Shown here in pieces: positions 53,104 to 55,535 of a stretch of 55,535 bases of DNA. A program made the position numbers and the translations under genes. Each line of letters opens with the position of its first letter. Within the stretch, counting starts at the first letter, position 1. The notes under the pieces were generated by a model that was not told where the DNA came from, made no database searches, and worked only from the letters and a program-made list of their open reading frames with translations. Source of the stretch: COE1 sp036310845 (lineage in GTDB: Bacteria; Bacillota; Clostridia; Lachnospirales; Lachnospiraceae); the NCBI GenBank assembly GCA_036310845.1, contig JAXJRB010000131.1:1-55535 (forward strand), given 5' to 3'.

Positions 53104-53145
53104 AATTTGAGTATAAGTAAATATTTCTTGTGGAGGTGTAGAGTT

Positions 53146-53652
53146 ATTAGCGACTTAATGATTAACGAACAGATTAGAGACCGTGAGATACGTGTCATCG
53201 GTGAGGATGGAGAACAGTTAGGTATTATGTCACCAAAGGAGGCAATGAAGTTGGCAGAGGAAGCAGGAGTAGATCTTGTGAAAATTGCTCCAACAGCTAA
53301 GCCACCGGTATGTAAACTTGTTGATTACGGTAAGTTTAAATATGAACAGGTTAGAAAAGAGAAAGAAGCCAAGAAAAAGCAGAGAGTAATCGACGTTAAA
53401 GAGATTCGTTTATCTCCAAATATTGATACTAATGACTTAAACACAAAAATTAATGCCGCTCGTAAGTTCTTAAGTAAGGGCGATAAAGTAAAAGTTACTC
53501 TTCGTTTCAGAGGACGTGAAATGGCACATATGCAGAATAGCAAACATATTCTTGTTGAATTTGGTGAAGCACTTAACGATATTGCAGTTGTTGAGAAGGA
53601 GCCAAAAGTAGAAGGAAGAAGTATGACCATGTTTTTAGCTGAGAAACGATAA
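53146..53652 (+). CDS. infC: Translation initiation factor IF-3, ATT start
   Basis: 168 aa. GGAGGTG at 53132-53138 is spaced seven bases from ATT at 53146, which reads ISDLMINEQIRDREIRVI; no ATG, GTG or TTG fits between. AUU is the known rare start of infC, through which IF-3 represses its own synthesis by rejecting non-canonical starts. N-terminal domain to about residue 75, linker KEKEAKKKQRV, and the C-terminal domain with KVTLRFRGREMAH. Followed by rpmI and rplT. Confidence 0.93.
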   Translation: MSDLMINEQIRDREIRVIGEDGEQLGIMSPKEAMKLAEEAGVDLVKIAPTAKPPVCKLVDYGKFKYEQVRKEKEAKKKQRVIDVKEIRLSPNIDTNDLNTKINAARKFLSKGDKVKVTLRFRGREMAHMQNSKHILVEFGEALNDIAVVEKEPKVEGRSMTMFLAEKR

Positions 53653-53720
53653 ACTGTTAATTGAGACAGTTTAAACCAGTTAAAAATAGAAGTATTATTT
53701 AGTTTAGGAGGAAATTAGCT

Positions 53721-53918
53721 ATGCCGAAAATGAAAACAAGCAAAGCAGCTGCAAAGCGTTTTAAAGTAACAGGAACAGGTAAATTAAAGAGAGCAAAAGC
53801 TTACAAGAGCCATATCTTAACAAAGAAGACAACTAAGAGAAAGAGAAATCTTAGAAAGCCGGCTATTACTGATGCAACAAACGTTAAGAATATGAAGAAG
53901 ATTTTACCATATTTATAA
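53721..53918 (+). CDS. rpmI: 50S ribosomal protein L35
   Basis: 65 aa, highly basic: MPKMKTSKAAAKRFKVTG, then KRAKAYKSHIL and RKRNLRKPA. TTTAGGAGGA upstream. Standard middle gene of infC-rpmI-rplT, 24 bases before rplT. Confidence 0.96.
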   Translation: MPKMKTSKAAAKRFKVTGTGKLKRAKAYKSHILTKKTTKRKRNLRKPAITDATNVKNMKKILPYL

Positions 53919-53942
53919 GTTTTAGTTAGGAGGAAATAAGAA

Positions 53943-54299
53943 ATGGCAAGAATTAAAGGCGGATTAAACGCAAAGAAAAGACATAATAGAACATTAAAGC
54001 TTGCAAAGGGCTACAGAGGAGCAAGATCTAAGCAGTACAGAGTTGCAAAGCAGTCTGTAATGAGAGCGTTAGCTTCTTCTTATGCAGGTAGAAAAGAAAG
54101 AAAGCGTCAGTTCAGACAGTTATGGATTGCACGTATCAACGCTGCAGCTAGAATGAACGGTTTATCATACAGCAAGATGATGCACGGCTTAAAGGTAGCT
54201 GGTGTAGACATCAACAGAAAGATGTTAGCAGAGATGGCAGTTAATGACGCAGAAGGCTTCAAGAGCTTAGCAGAATTAGCAAAGTCTAAACTTGCTTAA
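53943..54299 (+). CDS. rplT: 50S ribosomal protein L20
   Basis: 118 aa: MARIKGGLNAKKRHNRTLKL, LAKGYRGARSKQYR-type basic N-terminus, and WIARINAAARMNGLSYSKMM. A primary 23S-binding assembly protein and, in Firmicutes, repressor of its own operon through the leader at 52919. Ribosome site TTAGGAGGA. Terminator follows. Confidence 0.97.
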   Translation: MARIKGGLNAKKRHNRTLKLAKGYRGARSKQYRVAKQSVMRALASSYAGRKERKRQFRQLWIARINAAARMNGLSYSKMMHGLKVAGVDINRKMLAEMAVNDAEGFKSLAELAKSKLA

Positions 54300-54315
54300 T
54301 TTAAATAACAATATT

Positions 54316-54347
54316 CCCCCGGAGATTCAGGTCTCCGGGGTTTTTTA
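54316..54347 (+). terminator. Rho-independent terminator after rplT
   Basis: CCCCGGAGA (54317-54325) pairs with TCTCCGGGG (54332-54340), followed by six T. Confidence 0.92.
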
Positions 54348-54491
54348 TGTTTGCTTCATTTCGGAAAATATAAGGAGAAAAAGCTGATAGCATTAGAAGA
54401 GCATGAAATGGGTTTTCAGATACGATAAGGTGTCTTCTTGTAAAAAGCTATTTACAAAGAAAAAAGTGTAAGACCAAAGGAGTATGGTTGG

Positions 54492-54857
54492 ATGAAAAAG
54501 TTGATAACATTAGTGTTAGCATTGGCTAGCGTGTTTGGTTTGATAGGTTGTAGTACTAGGAGTATGGACTACATTATTGAAAATAAACCAAGTGTAACAG
54601 GAATTGTAGAAAAAGTATATGATGATTATATAATAATGTATTCTGAAACAGCAGATGGGTATCCATATGGTTCAAGATGGGCAGTGCCATTAAAGGTGGA
54701 AGACAAAGACAGCTATACTGACATTGTTGTTGGTGATGAAATCGTTATGTATTATGACGGGATGGTTATGGAAATAGACCCATTAGAAGTGAGTACAGTA
54801 TATGCCATTAAATTAAAAACTTCGGCAGATAGAACTGTAAGTGAAACAATTAAATAA
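54492..54857 (+). CDS. Small putative lipoprotein
   Basis: 121 aa with AAAGGAG at 54476-54482. Signal peptide MKKLITLVLALASVFGLIGC with lipobox L-I-G-C at 17-20, so lipidated at C20. The mature part is a small beta-rich domain (GIVEKVYDDYIIMYSE, IVVGDEIVMYYDGMVMEI), OB-like. Similar small lipoproteins of unknown role occur widely in Lachnospiraceae. Stands alone. Confidence 0.8.
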   Translation: MKKLITLVLALASVFGLIGCSTRSMDYIIENKPSVTGIVEKVYDDYIIMYSETADGYPYGSRWAVPLKVEDKDSYTDIVVGDEIVMYYDGMVMEIDPLEVSTVYAIKLKTSADRTVSETIK

Positions 54858-55340
54858 TGGATAAGTAAAAAGCGATAATCGTTCAGTCAGATAAATAAAA
54901 TATTCGTTATAAATGCAGGTAACTGTATGAAAGACATCTTGCGAAAAGGGAAGAAACATAAGATGTAACTATTTAAGAAAGCGGAAATACTTGTTGAGGG
55001 AGAACTTTTATAATATATAGAAAGTTTAATGGACAAAAACGCAAGATTATTTCAAAGTATATATGAAAAAGAGAGTACCACTTTAGAAGTATTGCAATTA
55101 TATTGTGAAATGACAAATATGTAGATGCATAATTCACACAATAAGTAGCAAAAAGGATGCATTTGCTTCGCGAAAATGAGTAATATAGTTAAATTGATGA
55201 ACTTAAAAAAATGATAATTTTGACGTTGACATATGTGAAGCGGAGTGGTAAGATAAATTTCGTCGCTGAGGAAAACCGATAAAGCGACAAAAAACTTCTT
55301 TATTAATCACAGATGGAAATGAAGTGTGAAAATAAAAAGT
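54858..55340. other. Gene-free AT-rich stretch
   Basis: No supported gene. A 31-codon frame at 55029 (MDKNARLFQSIYEKES...) has no clear ribosome site and is probably meaningless or a remnant. GTAACTATTTAAG near 54967 is half of the dispersed inverted repeat seen at 12557 and 35983. Confidence 0.3.
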
Positions 55341-55351
55341 TAAAAAAGTGC

Positions 55352-55535
55352 TTGACAGGAAATGCCAACTTATGATATTCTATAATAGTTGCGCCTGACA
55401 AGGTAAAACAAATAATAAACACAGAACATTGACAAATAAACAGTAATGCAACCCTGAAAATTCTATTGAGAAAAGAGTTCATAAGGAACTCGTTCAAAGA
55501 AAATTCAGAGAACAAATCCTTTATAAACAGCAATG
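55352..55535 (+). promoter_or_regulatory. Strong promoter and leader, probably of an rRNA operon
   Basis: TTGACA at 55352-55357 is followed by TATTCT at 55376-55381 (18-base spacer) or by TATAAT at 55381 (23 bases, too long alone). The downstream 140 bases hold no gene and contain leader-like A-rich runs with AACATTGACAAATAAACAG. This is what precedes 16S rRNA in many clostridia. The 16S gene itself would start beyond the window, so the assignment is inferred. Confidence 0.4.

Noticed and set aside
1..55535. CRISPR array
   Set aside because: No regularly spaced 25-40-base direct repeats and no cas genes were found.
1..55535. tRNA genes
   Set aside because: No convincing cloverleaf was recognised by eye; GGAACGAATCC near 32889 resembles a T-arm, but no complete tRNA can be drawn around it.

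Overview
The window is a low-G+C Firmicutes chromosome segment, most probably from a Lachnospiraceae-type clostridium. The evidence is its AT-rich codon use, strong AGGAGG ribosome sites, the DUF5717/DUF5716 pair typical of that family, the rpmE-DUF1385-prmC-prfA order, a T-box in front of thrS, and infC starting at ATT behind a structured leader. No rRNA or tRNA gene lies inside the window. The right edge looks like the promoter and leader of an rRNA operon.

Layout. 1-5365 is an accessory block: a transposase fragment, a SIR2-like protein, a three-gene cassette (STAS/GHKL ATPase, RES-domain NADase, DUF4325 STAS-like protein) and the C-terminal half of an SMC/Rad50-type ATPase. 5569-12504 holds a polysaccharide deacetylase, a GH5 glucanase, an ECF S component, a P-loop kinase and a metal-efflux operon (HMA chaperone, P1B ATPase, ArsR). 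12635-20817 is core: rarA, DUF4364, a radical SAM protein, rho, rpmE, DUF1385, prmC, prfA.

21263-32407 is a second defence island. It holds broken small genes, a broken uracil-DNA-glycosylase-fold gene, a 922-aa MmeI-like type IIG restriction-modification enzyme with DUF3883, GIY-YIG and unknown partners, a decayed HEPN/zinc-ribbon gene, an Mrr-like nuclease, two unknown genes and a Phd/RelE toxin-antitoxin pair. A gene-free, possibly structured stretch follows (32408-33045).

33046-39497 carries an MBL hydrolase, an ArsR/C_GCAxxG_C_C/antiporter operon, an SPL radical SAM protein, an S66 peptidase, folA and ilvE. 39643-46605 is a four-gene DUF5717/DUF5716 cluster with an Hsp70/actin-like ATPase. 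46699-54857 holds an MCP, a LysR regulator, a SEC-C protein, T-box-thrS, a DUF1540 protein, infC-rpmI-rplT and a lipoprotein.

The most promising candidate for an undescribed system is 1706-4168, possibly with the SIR2 gene at 664. It couples an NAD-consuming RES effector to two STAS-like modules and a GHKL kinase, the parts of an anti-sigma-type partner switch. This suggests NAD depletion controlled by a phosphorylation-type switch. That is inference from domain content and gene order only.
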